Both the position numbers and the translations under genes were made by a program. Shown here in pieces: positions 25,416 to 32,891 of a stretch of DNA of 54,429 bases. The stretch is from contig CANCSL010000001.1 in assembly GCA_947380835.1 (NCBI GenBank), forward strand, positions 1 through 54,429. Direction: 5' to 3'. The notes under the pieces were generated by a model, which had not been told where the DNA came from, ran no database searches, and saw only the letters and a list, made by a program, of their open reading frames with translations. Positions within the stretch are counted from its first letter, which is position 1. Each line of letters begins with the position of its first letter. The stretch comes from Actinomycetota bacterium (GTDB lineage: Bacteria; Actinomycetota; Actinomycetes; Nanopelagicales; Nanopelagicaceae).

Positions 25416-26147
25416 TTACGCTCTCTCCACTAACGGAAGACTGCGCAAGCCACGCTCGAGGTGCCATTGCAGATAAGCCGCAATCAATCCAGAAGCCTCG
25501 CGACGATGGCGAAGTTCGCTGGTTACGGCGCTCTCCCAATCACCGGTCTGTAAATCGGACATGAGTTGCAATGTATCTATCGTGGGAGTTGCTGCAGCTG
25601 ATGGCTTGCAATCTACACAGACGCTGCCGCCACCGACGAGAGAAAAATATTTATGCGGCCCGGGCTTGTCGCAACGCGAGCAGGTCGTGAGCGACGGGGC
25701 GTATCCAGCAACGGAGAGAGAACGTAATAAATAGGCATCCAGAATAAGTGATGGATCGTAGGTGTTGTGCGCTAACGCTTTCAGGGCACCGACAACTAAC
25801 AAGAATTGTTGCAAAGCCGGTTCGTGCTCTTGTTGAGTGAAGCGTTCAGCTGATTCCAAAATGGCAGATGCAACGGTCCACTGCTGGTAATCAGCAGTCA
25901 GGGCATCGCCAAAATTTTCGATGCTTTCGGCTTGAGTGACGACGTCAAAAGTCTTGCCCGTGTACAGCTGCAGATCCACGTAACTTGTTGGCTCTAGGCG
26001 TGCGCCAAATCTAGATTTAGTTCGTCTGACCCCTTTAGCGACGGCACGTAAACGGCCATGGTCACGGGTAAAGAGCGTGATGATGCGATCGGCCTCGCCC
26101 AATTTCTGGGTGCGAAGGACGATCGCTTGATCACGATAGAGAGCCAC
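25416..26147 (-). CDS. recO: DNA repair protein RecO
   Basis: 243 aa, GTG start. N-terminal OB-fold with YRDQAIVLRTQKLGEADRII and TLFTRDHGRLRAVAKGVRRTKSRFG (abbreviated). The helical domain contains the zinc finger CSRCDKPG ... CVDC (about 158-180). RecO loads RecA onto SSB-coated single strands with RecR and anneals complementary strands. A leaderless -10 (TACGGT) is 7 nt upstream. uppS follows immediately and is probably co-transcribed. Confidence 0.95.
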   Translation of the reverse strand: MALYRDQAIVLRTQKLGEADRIITLFTRDHGRLRAVAKGVRRTKSRFGARLEPTSYVDLQLYTGKTFDVVTQAESIENFGDALTADYQQWTVASAILESAERFTQQEHEPALQQFLLVVGALKALAHNTYDPSLILDAYLLRSLSVAGYAPSLTTCSRCDKPGPHKYFSLVGGGSVCVDCKPSAAATPTIDTLQLMSDLQTGDWESAVTSELRHRREASGLIAAYLQWHLERGLRSLPLVERA

Positions 26148-26154
26148 GGATTAC

Positions 26155-26160
26155 ACCGTA
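26155..26160 (-). promoter_or_regulatory. -10 hexamer TACGGT, leaderless promoter of recO
   Basis: TACGGT is 7 nt before the recO GTG at 26147 on the minus strand, in the 30-bp gap after leuA. Confidence 0.45.
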
Positions 26161-26177
26161 ACGGTTACAGCGGAAAT

Positions 26178-27914
26178 TTAGAGGGATATAACTGTGCGCT
26201 GGCCGCGATTTACCGCTGAAATTACCGCCTTGAGGGCCGCAGTCGTTGTGCTGGGGTCGATACCAACGCCCCAAAAGACGCGATCTCCTACTTCACACTC
26301 GAGGTATGCGGCAGCCTTGGCATCGCCACCAGCTGAGAGCGCATGCTCGTAATAATCCAGCACTCGAACGTTCATTGGTGCCATATGTTCACTCATGATG
26401 GCAACAAATGCGGCAATCGGTCCGTTGCCGGTGCCTTTGAGCGAGTGCAGCGTTCCAGAATCTGCGAGTTCAACAGTGAGATGAACATCCTCATCCAAGT
26501 GGGAAGACTGAGACAAACCGTCTAAGCGGAAGCGACCCCAGTTATTGTTCTTTGAAGGCAAGTATTCGTCCTCAAAAATATTCCACAGGTCATCGGCAGA
26601 AACTTCGCCACCTTCCTCATCAGTCTTGGATTGAACAACCTGACTAAATTCAATCTGTAGACGTCGGGGAAGATCGAGATGATGTTCGTTCTTCATCAAA
26701 TAGGCGACGCCACCCTTACCGGACTGGCTGTTAACGCGAATTACGGCTTCGTAGGAGCGGCCAATATCTTTGGGATCGATGGGCAAGTAAGGCACCGCCC
26801 AGAGTTGATTTTCAATGGATTTGCCCGCTGCTTTCGCATCACGTTCGAGATGCTCAAAGCCCTTCTTGATCGCATCTTGATGCGAACCAGAGAATGCCGT
26901 AAACACTAAATCTCCACCATATGGGTGACGCTCGGGTACGCGAAGCTGATTGGCGTATTCGACGGTGCGCCGCACTTCATCAATATTGGAAAAATCAATA
27001 TGTGGATCGATTCCTTGGCTAAATAAATTGAGTCCCAGAGTTACTAAACAAACGTTTCCGGTGCGCTCACCATTTCCGAAGAGCGTTCCTTCGATGCGAT
27101 CGGCACCAGCCATGTAACCAAGCTCGGCCGCGGCCACGCCTGTGCCTCGGTCGTTATGGGGATGCAAGCTCAGAACTACTGAATCACGGTAAGCAAGATT
27201 GCGATGCATCCATTCGATCGAATCCGCGTAAACATTTGGAGTGGCCATTTCAACCGTGGCAGGGAGATTAACAATGCTCTTCCAGCTAGGTGTTGGACGC
27301 CAGATGTCATTGACAGCGTTACAAACCTCGACCGCGTACTCTAATTCGGTTCCGGTGTACGACTCAGGCGAATATTCGAAAGAGACGACTGTGCCAGGCA
27401 CGGTATCGGTCAGGCGTAAACAAAGCTCGGCGCCATCTGTTGCGATCTTCTTGATTCCATCTTTATCTAAACCAAAGACAACCCGACGTTGAAGAGTTGA
27501 AGTCGAGTTATATAAATGCACGACGGCTTGCTTGGCGCCTTTGATTGCTTCATAGGTGCGGCGGATTAAGGGTTCGCGCGCCTGAGTCAGCACCTGAATG
27601 ATGACATCATCTGGAATGAGGTTCTCGTCAATGATCCGGCGAACGAAATCGAAATCCGTTTGGCTAGCGGATGGAAACCCAACTTCGATTTCTTTGTAAC
27701 CCATCGCCACCAACAACTTGAACATTGCAAGCTTGCGCGGGGCATCCATGGGATCGATGAGCGCTTGATTGCCGTCGCGAAGATCAACAGAACACCATTG
27801 TGGAGCTTTGGTTATTTGCTTCGTTGGCCAGGTGCGATCGGTTAAATCAACGGGAATAAAGGGGGCATAGCGATGTATTGGCATTGCGCTGGGGATTTGA
27901 TCTGGAAAATTCAT
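26178..27914 (-). CDS. leuA: 2-isopropylmalate synthase
   Basis: 578 aa, the long actinobacterial type. The start follows a strong AGAGGAG Shine-Dalgarno sequence. The TIM barrel has PQWCSVDLRDGNQALIDPM, with the catalytic Arg-Asp, and metal ligands in LSLHPHNDRGTGVAAAELG (abbreviated). The C-terminal leucine-binding regulatory domain spans about 440-578. It condenses acetyl-CoA with 2-oxoisovalerate, the first committed step of leucine synthesis. Upstream lie a leucine-rich leader peptide and a hairpin-T-run attenuator, so the gene should be controlled by charged tRNA-Leu as well as by feedback. Confidence 0.97.
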   Translation of the reverse strand: MNFPDQIPSAMPIHRYAPFIPVDLTDRTWPTKQITKAPQWCSVDLRDGNQALIDPMDAPRKLAMFKLLVAMGYKEIEVGFPSASQTDFDFVRRIIDENLIPDDVIIQVLTQAREPLIRRTYEAIKGAKQAVVHLYNSTSTLQRRVVFGLDKDGIKKIATDGAELCLRLTDTVPGTVVSFEYSPESYTGTELEYAVEVCNAVNDIWRPTPSWKSIVNLPATVEMATPNVYADSIEWMHRNLAYRDSVVLSLHPHNDRGTGVAAAELGYMAGADRIEGTLFGNGERTGNVCLVTLGLNLFSQGIDPHIDFSNIDEVRRTVEYANQLRVPERHPYGGDLVFTAFSGSHQDAIKKGFEHLERDAKAAGKSIENQLWAVPYLPIDPKDIGRSYEAVIRVNSQSGKGGVAYLMKNEHHLDLPRRLQIEFSQVVQSKTDEEGGEVSADDLWNIFEDEYLPSKNNNWGRFRLDGLSQSSHLDEDVHLTVELADSGTLHSLKGTGNGPIAAFVAIMSEHMAPMNVRVLDYYEHALSAGGDAKAAAYLECEVGDRVFWGVGIDPSTTTAALKAVISAVNRGQRTVISL

Positions 27915-27965
27915 TTATTTACTCCTCTGTAAGGCTTTCACGGGATTTGGTGTTTACCGGCACAA

Positions 27966-28010
27966 CCAAAACCCGCGGGCGAGGTGACCGGTTAGTTGGC
28001 CCCGCCGCGG
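27966..28010 (-). promoter_or_regulatory. leuA transcription attenuator
   Basis: On the minus strand a GC-rich stem, left arm about 28003-28010 (CCGCGGCG) and right arm about 27972-27981 (CGCCCGCGGG), is followed by TTTTGG. The leader peptide stop codon lies in the loop, so a ribosome's position would decide folding. A short alternative pairing, ACCGG (about 27987-27992) with CCGGT (about 27956-27960), could serve as part of an antiterminator. Confidence 0.65.
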
Positions 28011-28045
28011 CAGCGAAGGAGGAGTGAAGTGAAGAGGCTGCTCAT
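27992..28045 (-). CDS. leuL: leuA leader peptide
   Basis: 17 aa, MSSLFTSLLLRCRGGAN, with four Leu codons, three of them consecutive (CTC CTC CTT). It lies just upstream of leuA and overlaps the attenuator stem. Stalling at the Leu codons when charged tRNA-Leu is short should prevent the terminator from forming. The ATG has no Shine-Dalgarno sequence but has a -10 (TACCCT) exactly 6 nt upstream, so translation probably begins at the first base of the transcript. Leader peptides of this kind are known before actinobacterial leuA. Confidence 0.8.
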   Translation of the reverse strand: MSSLFTSLLLRCRGGAN

Positions 28046-28051
28046 GGCAAA

Positions 28052-28057
28052 AGGGTA
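28052..28057 (-). promoter_or_regulatory. -10 hexamer TACCCT, leaderless promoter of leuL-leuA
   Basis: TACCCT lies 6 nt before the leader peptide ATG at 28045 on the minus strand. It lies 9 bp beyond the glnA stop, so leuA has its own promoter. Confidence 0.5.
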
Positions 28058-28066
28058 TATCCCTTA

Positions 28067-29371
28067 TTAGAGAACGGGCAAATACCGATCTAACTCAAAT
28101 GCGCTCACTTGGCGTCGATAATCGGCCCATTCAGCGCGTTTGTTCCGCAAAACATACTCAAAAACATCTTCGCCTAATGTTTCCCGGACCAAAGTGCTGG
28201 ATTCCATAGCGGTTATTGCCTCATCCAGATTGGTAGGAAGCTTCTCAGGGTTAGCTGACTCGACTAGTTCATACCCATCCGTGACGCCTTTGAGCCCAGC
28301 GGCAATGATGACTGCAAAGGCTAAATAGGGGTTGCATGCAGAATCTGGCGAGCGCACTTCTATTCGCGTGGAGTTCTCCTTCTTTGGCTTATAAGAAGGA
28401 ATTCGCACTAACGAAGAACGATCGTTATGGCCCCAGGTCACCAAAGCTGGAGCTTCTCCCCCGCCAGTCAAGCGCTTATAAGAGTTGACCCACTGGTTGG
28501 TGATCGCCGTGAACTCGCGCGCATGTCGCAAAATTCCAGCAATAAAAGAGCGACCGACCGCCGAAAGTTGATGAGGTGCGCCTTCTTCATAAAAAGCATT
28601 TTCTTCACCACTAAAGAGCGAGAAGTGAGTATGCATTCCTGAGCCAGGATGATCGGTGAAAGGCTTGGGCATGAACGAGGCATGGAAACCTTGATCCAAA
28701 GCCACTTCCTTCACCACATGGCGGAAGGTCATGATGTTGTCAGCGGTGCTCAAGGCATCGGCATATCGCAGATCGATTTCCTGTTGCCCCGGAGCCGCTT
28801 CGTGATGGCTGAACTCGACGGAAACGCCCATCGCTTCCAGGAGAGTGATCGCCTGACGTCTGAAGTCATGTCCCACGATCGAAGGGGTCTGATCGAAATA
28901 TCCACCTGAATCCACAGGTACAGGAATTTCACCAGCGACGGGTGGTTTTGCGAAGAGAAAAAATTCCATCTCGGGGTGGGTGTAACAGGTAAAGCCCATT
29001 TCGCCGGCCTTACTCAAGGTGCGCTTCAAAACATTACGCGGGTCGGCAGGTGATGGTTGACCGTTTGGTGAGGCGATATCGCAGAACATACGCGCGGCAC
29101 CCGGAGCTTCGGTACGCCAAGGCAGCACCGCGAACGTTGAAGGATCTGGCTTAGCCAACATGTCGGATTCAGTGACGCGAGCAAAGCCCTCGATCGCCGA
29201 CCCATCAAATCCAATACCTTCAGCAAAAACATTTTCGAGTTCGGCGGGTGCAATCGCCACCGACTTTAAAAAGCCAAGTACATCGGTAAACCACAAACGG
29301 ACAAAGCGAATACCGCGCTCTTCTAAGGTGCGCAGCACAAACTCTTCTTGGCGGGAGATCTCATCGCTCAT
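28067..29371 (-). CDS. Glutamine synthetase-family protein, GSI-alpha type
   Basis: 434 aa. Catalytic motifs are in order: RLWFTDVLGFLKSV, GIGFDGSAIEGF, HPEMEFFLF and HHEAAPGQQEIDLRYADAL (metal ligands), HTHFSLF, NSYKRLTGGGEAP, and RIEVRSPDSACNPYLAFA. The region where beta-type enzymes carry the adenylylation Tyr (NLYxLPPEE) instead reads NPEKLPTNLDEAI, so control by GlnE adenylylation is unlikely. The length and pattern fit the GlnA2/GlnA4 class of actinobacteria, of which some members make gamma-glutamyl polyamines rather than glutamine. Substrate is therefore uncertain. Confidence 0.93.
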   Translation of the reverse strand: MSDEISRQEEFVLRTLEERGIRFVRLWFTDVLGFLKSVAIAPAELENVFAEGIGFDGSAIEGFARVTESDMLAKPDPSTFAVLPWRTEAPGAARMFCDIASPNGQPSPADPRNVLKRTLSKAGEMGFTCYTHPEMEFFLFAKPPVAGEIPVPVDSGGYFDQTPSIVGHDFRRQAITLLEAMGVSVEFSHHEAAPGQQEIDLRYADALSTADNIMTFRHVVKEVALDQGFHASFMPKPFTDHPGSGMHTHFSLFSGEENAFYEEGAPHQLSAVGRSFIAGILRHAREFTAITNQWVNSYKRLTGGGEAPALVTWGHNDRSSLVRIPSYKPKKENSTRIEVRSPDSACNPYLAFAVIIAAGLKGVTDGYELVESANPEKLPTNLDEAITAMESSTLVRETLGEDVFEYVLRNKRAEWADYRRQVSAFELDRYLPVL

Positions 29372-29426
29372 GAGCGCAATTCTCTCCAGCCCAGGTTACG
29401 GGCATGTTAACTAGCAGGCTTGATGG

Positions 29427-30509
29427 CTAGAGGCCGTGAGCGTGAGCCACTGCTTCGTAGTAAATCTTTCCCTGGTGAACGTTGAGACCGGCTCCAAGGG
29501 CGGGATCATCGGCCAGAGCTTTTTCCCAGCCTTTATTAGCCAGCGCGAGCGCGTAGCGGATGGTGGCATTAGCCAAGGCGAAAGTCGATGTTGCCGGAAC
29601 CGCACCCGGCATATTGGCAACGCAGTAATACAGAGAATTATGAACCGGGAATGTGGGGTCGGTATGTGTGGTCGCGCGCGAACCTTCAAAACATCCACCT
29701 TGATCAATAGCCACATCAACTAAAACGCTGCCGGGTTTCATATTTGCAACTAATTGATCGGTTACTAATTTGGGAGCCTTGGCGCCAGGGACCAGAACCG
29801 CACCAATCACTAGATCCGCTTCTTCCAATTGGGCCTGAATTTCATAAGCCGATGAAGCAAGGGTACGAACCTGTCCGGCAAAGAGATTGTCGATTTCTCC
29901 GAGGCGAGCCAAATTGAGATCTAAAATCGTGACATCGGCACGCATACCCAGTGCAATTGTGGCAGCGGCAACGCCCACAACTCCGCCGCCAAGAATTACT
30001 ACTTTTCCTGGTTTTACTCCTGGGACACCTCCGAGCAAGACACCTCGACCACCGGCGCTCTTTTGCAATGTCGCGGCGCCGACTTGAATCGACATGCGAC
30101 CGGCTACCTCGCTCATTGGTGCGAGAAGTGGGAGATGGCGATTTATTTCAACAGTCTCATAGGCAATTGCCGTGATTCCACTCTTGATAATGGCATCGGT
30201 GCATTCTCGACTGGCAGCTAAGTGCAGGTAAGTAAAAAGAATCTGCCCGGATCTCATCCGTGGATATTCCACGGCAATGGGTTCTTTTACCTTCATGATG
30301 AGATCAGCGCGAGCCCAGACTTCATCAGCAGATGCAACGATCGTCGCGCCTGCCTTCTCATAATCGGCATCAGAAATTGCCGATCCGATACCTGCATGAG
30401 TTTCTACCAGCACTGAATGGCCGGCCGTGACGAAGGCGTGTACTCCTGAAGGGGTAGCCGCGACGCGAAATTCATTATTCTTAACTTCTTTTGGGATGCC
30501 TACGATCAT
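29427..30509 (-). CDS. ald: Alanine dehydrogenase
   Basis: 360 aa from ATG 30509, fixed by a -10 (TAGCAT) 6 nt upstream; the frame runs back to a TTG two codons earlier. It has the N-terminal MIVGIPKEVKNNEFRVAATP, catalytic Lys in LIMKVKEP, the catalytic His in FTYLHLAAS, and the Rossmann GGGVVGVAAATIALGM (abbreviated). NAD-dependent, it interconverts alanine and pyruvate plus ammonia. It precedes the glutamine synthetase-like gene on the same strand, so nitrogen genes are adjacent here. Confidence 0.95.
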   Translation of the reverse strand: MIVGIPKEVKNNEFRVAATPSGVHAFVTAGHSVLVETHAGIGSAISDADYEKAGATIVASADEVWARADLIMKVKEPIAVEYPRMRSGQILFTYLHLAASRECTDAIIKSGITAIAYETVEINRHLPLLAPMSEVAGRMSIQVGAATLQKSAGGRGVLLGGVPGVKPGKVVILGGGVVGVAAATIALGMRADVTILDLNLARLGEIDNLFAGQVRTLASSAYEIQAQLEEADLVIGAVLVPGAKAPKLVTDQLVANMKPGSVLVDVAIDQGGCFEGSRATTHTDPTFPVHNSLYYCVANMPGAVPATSTFALANATIRYALALANKGWEKALADDPALGAGLNVHQGKIYYEAVAHAHGL

Positions 30510-30515
30510 GCTCAA

Positions 30516-30521
30516 ATGCTA
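30516..30521 (-). promoter_or_regulatory. -10 hexamer TAGCAT, leaderless promoter of ald
   Basis: TAGCAT is 6 nt before the ald ATG at 30509 on the minus strand and overlaps the end of the DUF4192 gene. Confidence 0.5.
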
Positions 30522-31511
30522 CTCGCCAAATATGGCTGCACAGATCTTTGGGTGAAGCTCACCCCTCATTCGCGTAAAACTCTCGGGTGGCCAGCCAGCG
30601 GCAAAGACTCGACGCAGCAGTTTGGCTAAGGAATAAGTTAAATCATCCTCAAAAGCCCGATCCAGGGCTCTTCCAGCCAGGGCGCCATCACCGTTTTCGT
30701 ATGCCACGGCCGCAAAGAGGGTAGCCACTGGCGCGATATATCCCTTGGGTGCTGCTCGCATCAGCCAATGCCACATGGTTTGAAGGCTCTCGATATTTTC
30801 CGATGTGGTTATTCCCATCGCATAATCGCGGACCTGTAAATCTTGAAGTCGCGCTAAAACACGAGCAACTAAATCTCGGTCTTCGCACTTTCCATCGGAT
30901 TGAAAGTCTGCCAAAAGTTGGGTCACTGCCAGAGCGCCATCTCGCTGATGCTCTCGGACCGCATTAGATTCGTAATCGATCTCGGGAAAGGCCTTTATTT
31001 TCCGGTTCAGGATTGTGTCGGGTTTAAGGGAAGTCAATGAAGCGCGCATCTCGTCGAGGTCCTTGTAAGGCAACCTTCTACCTCGGACAACTTGTTCAGC
31101 AACAATGCGAGAATCTGAAAGTTCGGGCAGCGGATTACCAGACGTCGGACAACAGTGAAGGTCAGCACATAAAAGCGATCGCCAATTTCCCTTTTTAATT
31201 TCAAGGCATTCTCGAATCGGAACACCACGAAGTTCTATCGCCTCCTGTAGTGGAGTTAAAAGGTAATCACTTTCAGAGATCGAATCCGGCAAATAGGCAA
31301 CGATCAGAGCGCCATCAGATTTCTCGCGAACTAGGTGCGAGGCCAAAGAATCTATCTGTTCGGGATCAGCCTCAGTTGGAAAATCGACGCGCATTGCCAG
31401 GCCGATGCGCTCATCAATAAGAGATATTAATACTAAAGAGTCAGTCGGGTGATAGCCGACGAGAAAAGGAACCGCAGCGAGAAGATCATGAGGTGAAGTG
31501 AGTGTTGTCAT
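30519..31511 (-). CDS. DUF4192 family protein
   Basis: 330 aa from ATG 31511 (MTTLTSPHDLLAAVPFLVGYHPTDSLVL, abbreviated), the conserved opening of DUF4192; the open frame before it runs toward the upstream PKD gene and is probably non-coding. The family is actinobacterial, cytoplasmic and of unknown function. It has an alpha/beta N-terminal half and a helical C-terminal half with repeated Ala-rich helices (ALAGRALDRAFEDD). No catalytic residues can be named. ald starts near its end. Confidence 0.85.
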   Translation of the reverse strand: MTTLTSPHDLLAAVPFLVGYHPTDSLVLISLIDERIGLAMRVDFPTEADPEQIDSLASHLVREKSDGALIVAYLPDSISESDYLLTPLQEAIELRGVPIRECLEIKKGNWRSLLCADLHCCPTSGNPLPELSDSRIVAEQVVRGRRLPYKDLDEMRASLTSLKPDTILNRKIKAFPEIDYESNAVREHQRDGALAVTQLLADFQSDGKCEDRDLVARVLARLQDLQVRDYAMGITTSENIESLQTMWHWLMRAAPKGYIAPVATLFAAVAYENGDGALAGRALDRAFEDDLTYSLAKLLRRVFAAGWPPESFTRMRGELHPKICAAIFGE

Positions 31512-31584
31512 GACTAGAGCCTGTAGATATCGCGGCAACTTCGAACTTGAAAAAACGGTTTCTGTGGAGAAGGAAGCGGTGTGA

Positions 31585-32328
31585 CTACTGCAAGTAATGA
31601 GTTGGTCCAGGAGCGACAACGAGATCTAATGAGAAATTTTGCAGGATTACATCGCCTAAAACGGGAAAATGATTTCCGCCGGCGCTCCAGGTTCCTGACC
31701 AAGATATTGCTAATCGAACAAGATATCGACCGGATTTGGAATAAACATGTGAAATTCCACCGGTGGGATAACCCGCTCCTGGTGTCGTAGTCTGCACATG
31801 AGCACCATCACCGAAATCCCACTCGAAATTTGGATGGAGCGAAACGCCTACGGCAATTCCCAAAATGCTGGCCGACGTTGCAAAGAAGGTTGACGTGTCC
31901 GTCCAAAAGTAGACGGGAAGCCCCGTAAGTGCGGCGCCAGCGGGTTGTGAGTAGACACCGCGCGACGGGATTAATTGCATGAGTGAATCGCTCAGGGAAA
32001 CCGCCGCCACAACCTTGGGGGTGAATGTTCGAGCAGCTTTGCTGACCCGTCGGACAATTTTCTTTGAAGATCCGGTTTTGGTGTTGCTGGGTGCTGGTTT
32101 TGGCCGCACCTTGGCGATATGCGGACGAGGAGTACGGACCGGTCGAGGGGTGGCGCGGACTCGTGGTTTGGGCGAACTGCCCGGAGAATTCTGGGTTGCC
32201 GTGATCACGATTCCACCTCGCTTGGGATCTGTCGTGACATCAATGCAGGTTTTGCCCGTGCAGTTGGCTGCTTGGACTGGAAATGGAATACAAAGGAGGA
32301 GCACGAAAATGGCTAAGAACTTGCGCAT
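31585..32328 (-). CDS. Secreted PKD-like domain protein
   Basis: 247 aa. Signal peptide at residues 1-20 (MRKFLAIFVLLLCIPFPVQA). A basic Pro/Arg-rich stretch follows (about 55-95, PRVRATPRPVRTPRPH), then a PKD-like beta-sandwich with FEWDFGDGAHVQ and HVYSKSGRYLVRLAI. PKD modules mediate protein or carbohydrate contacts outside the cell. No catalytic domain is present. A -10 (TAGGGT) 6 nt upstream supports this ATG. It diverges from the Nudix gene. Confidence 0.85.
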   Translation of the reverse strand: MRKFLAIFVLLLCIPFPVQAANCTGKTCIDVTTDPKRGGIVITATQNSPGSSPKPRVRATPRPVRTPRPHIAKVRPKPAPSNTKTGSSKKIVRRVSKAARTFTPKVVAAVSLSDSLMQLIPSRGVYSQPAGAALTGLPVYFWTDTSTFFATSASILGIAVGVSLHPNFEWDFGDGAHVQTTTPGAGYPTGGISHVYSKSGRYLVRLAISWSGTWSAGGNHFPVLGDVILQNFSLDLVVAPGPTHYLQ

Positions 32329-32334
32329 ACGTGG

Positions 32335-32340
32335 ACCCTA
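32335..32340 (-). promoter_or_regulatory. -10 hexamer TAGGGT, leaderless promoter of PKD gene
   Basis: TAGGGT is 6 nt upstream of the ATG at 32328 on the minus strand. Confidence 0.5.
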
Positions 32341-32429
32341 AATCAGGAGTTTTAACCGCGTCGGGTTATCGCAGAAATCTGTGGAGAACCACACGAGCGC
32401 ACCTTGAATTTTCGTGCCACTCTAGAGGT

Positions 32430-32891
32430 GTGGCACATCGCGATGGAGACGGCTGGGTGGAATGCACCTGCGGCAACCGCCATTGGGGACTCCATGGCGC
32501 TGCTGGACTTTTGCTCTTCCGCGACGGGGCTGTGCTTCTCCAACATCGCGCACCTTGGGTGCACAACGGCGACACTTGGGGAATCCCAGGTGGAGCTCGT
32601 GACTCACATGAGAGCGTCACTGATGCGGCGATTAGAGAAGCCGTCGAAGAAATTGGAATGGAGCCACATCTTCTGCATCCCTTGAAAACTTTTGAAGATA
32701 ACCACGGGAATTGGCGCTATGACACGATCATTGCATCGGCCGATCCAAACCTCGTTGCCCACGAGCAGAATGACGAATCTCAGCAGGTTGAATGGGTGCA
32801 CATTGATCAAGTAGTTGAAAAGAATCTTCACCCCAGTTTTGCCAATACCTGGCCTAAGTTATTGCCCATCCTCCGAGAATTGTTTGTGTAA
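32430..32891 (+). CDS. Nudix hydrolase
   Basis: 153 aa from a GTG at 32430; the open frame continues upstream to 32283 but that part has no conserved features and crosses the PKD gene. The Nudix box reads GARDSHESVTDAAIREAVEEIG with REAVEEIG intact. Before it come WVECTCGNRHWGLHGAAGLLL and VLLQHRAPWVHNGDTWGIPGG (abbreviated), typical of an actinobacterial Nudix group. Substrate cannot be assigned. It overlaps the convergent dinG gene by 33 bp at the 3' ends. Confidence 0.88.
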   Translation: MAHRDGDGWVECTCGNRHWGLHGAAGLLLFRDGAVLLQHRAPWVHNGDTWGIPGGARDSHESVTDAAIREAVEEIGMEPHLLHPLKTFEDNHGNWRYDTIIASADPNLVAHEQNDESQQVEWVHIDQVVEKNLHPSFANTWPKLLPILRELFV

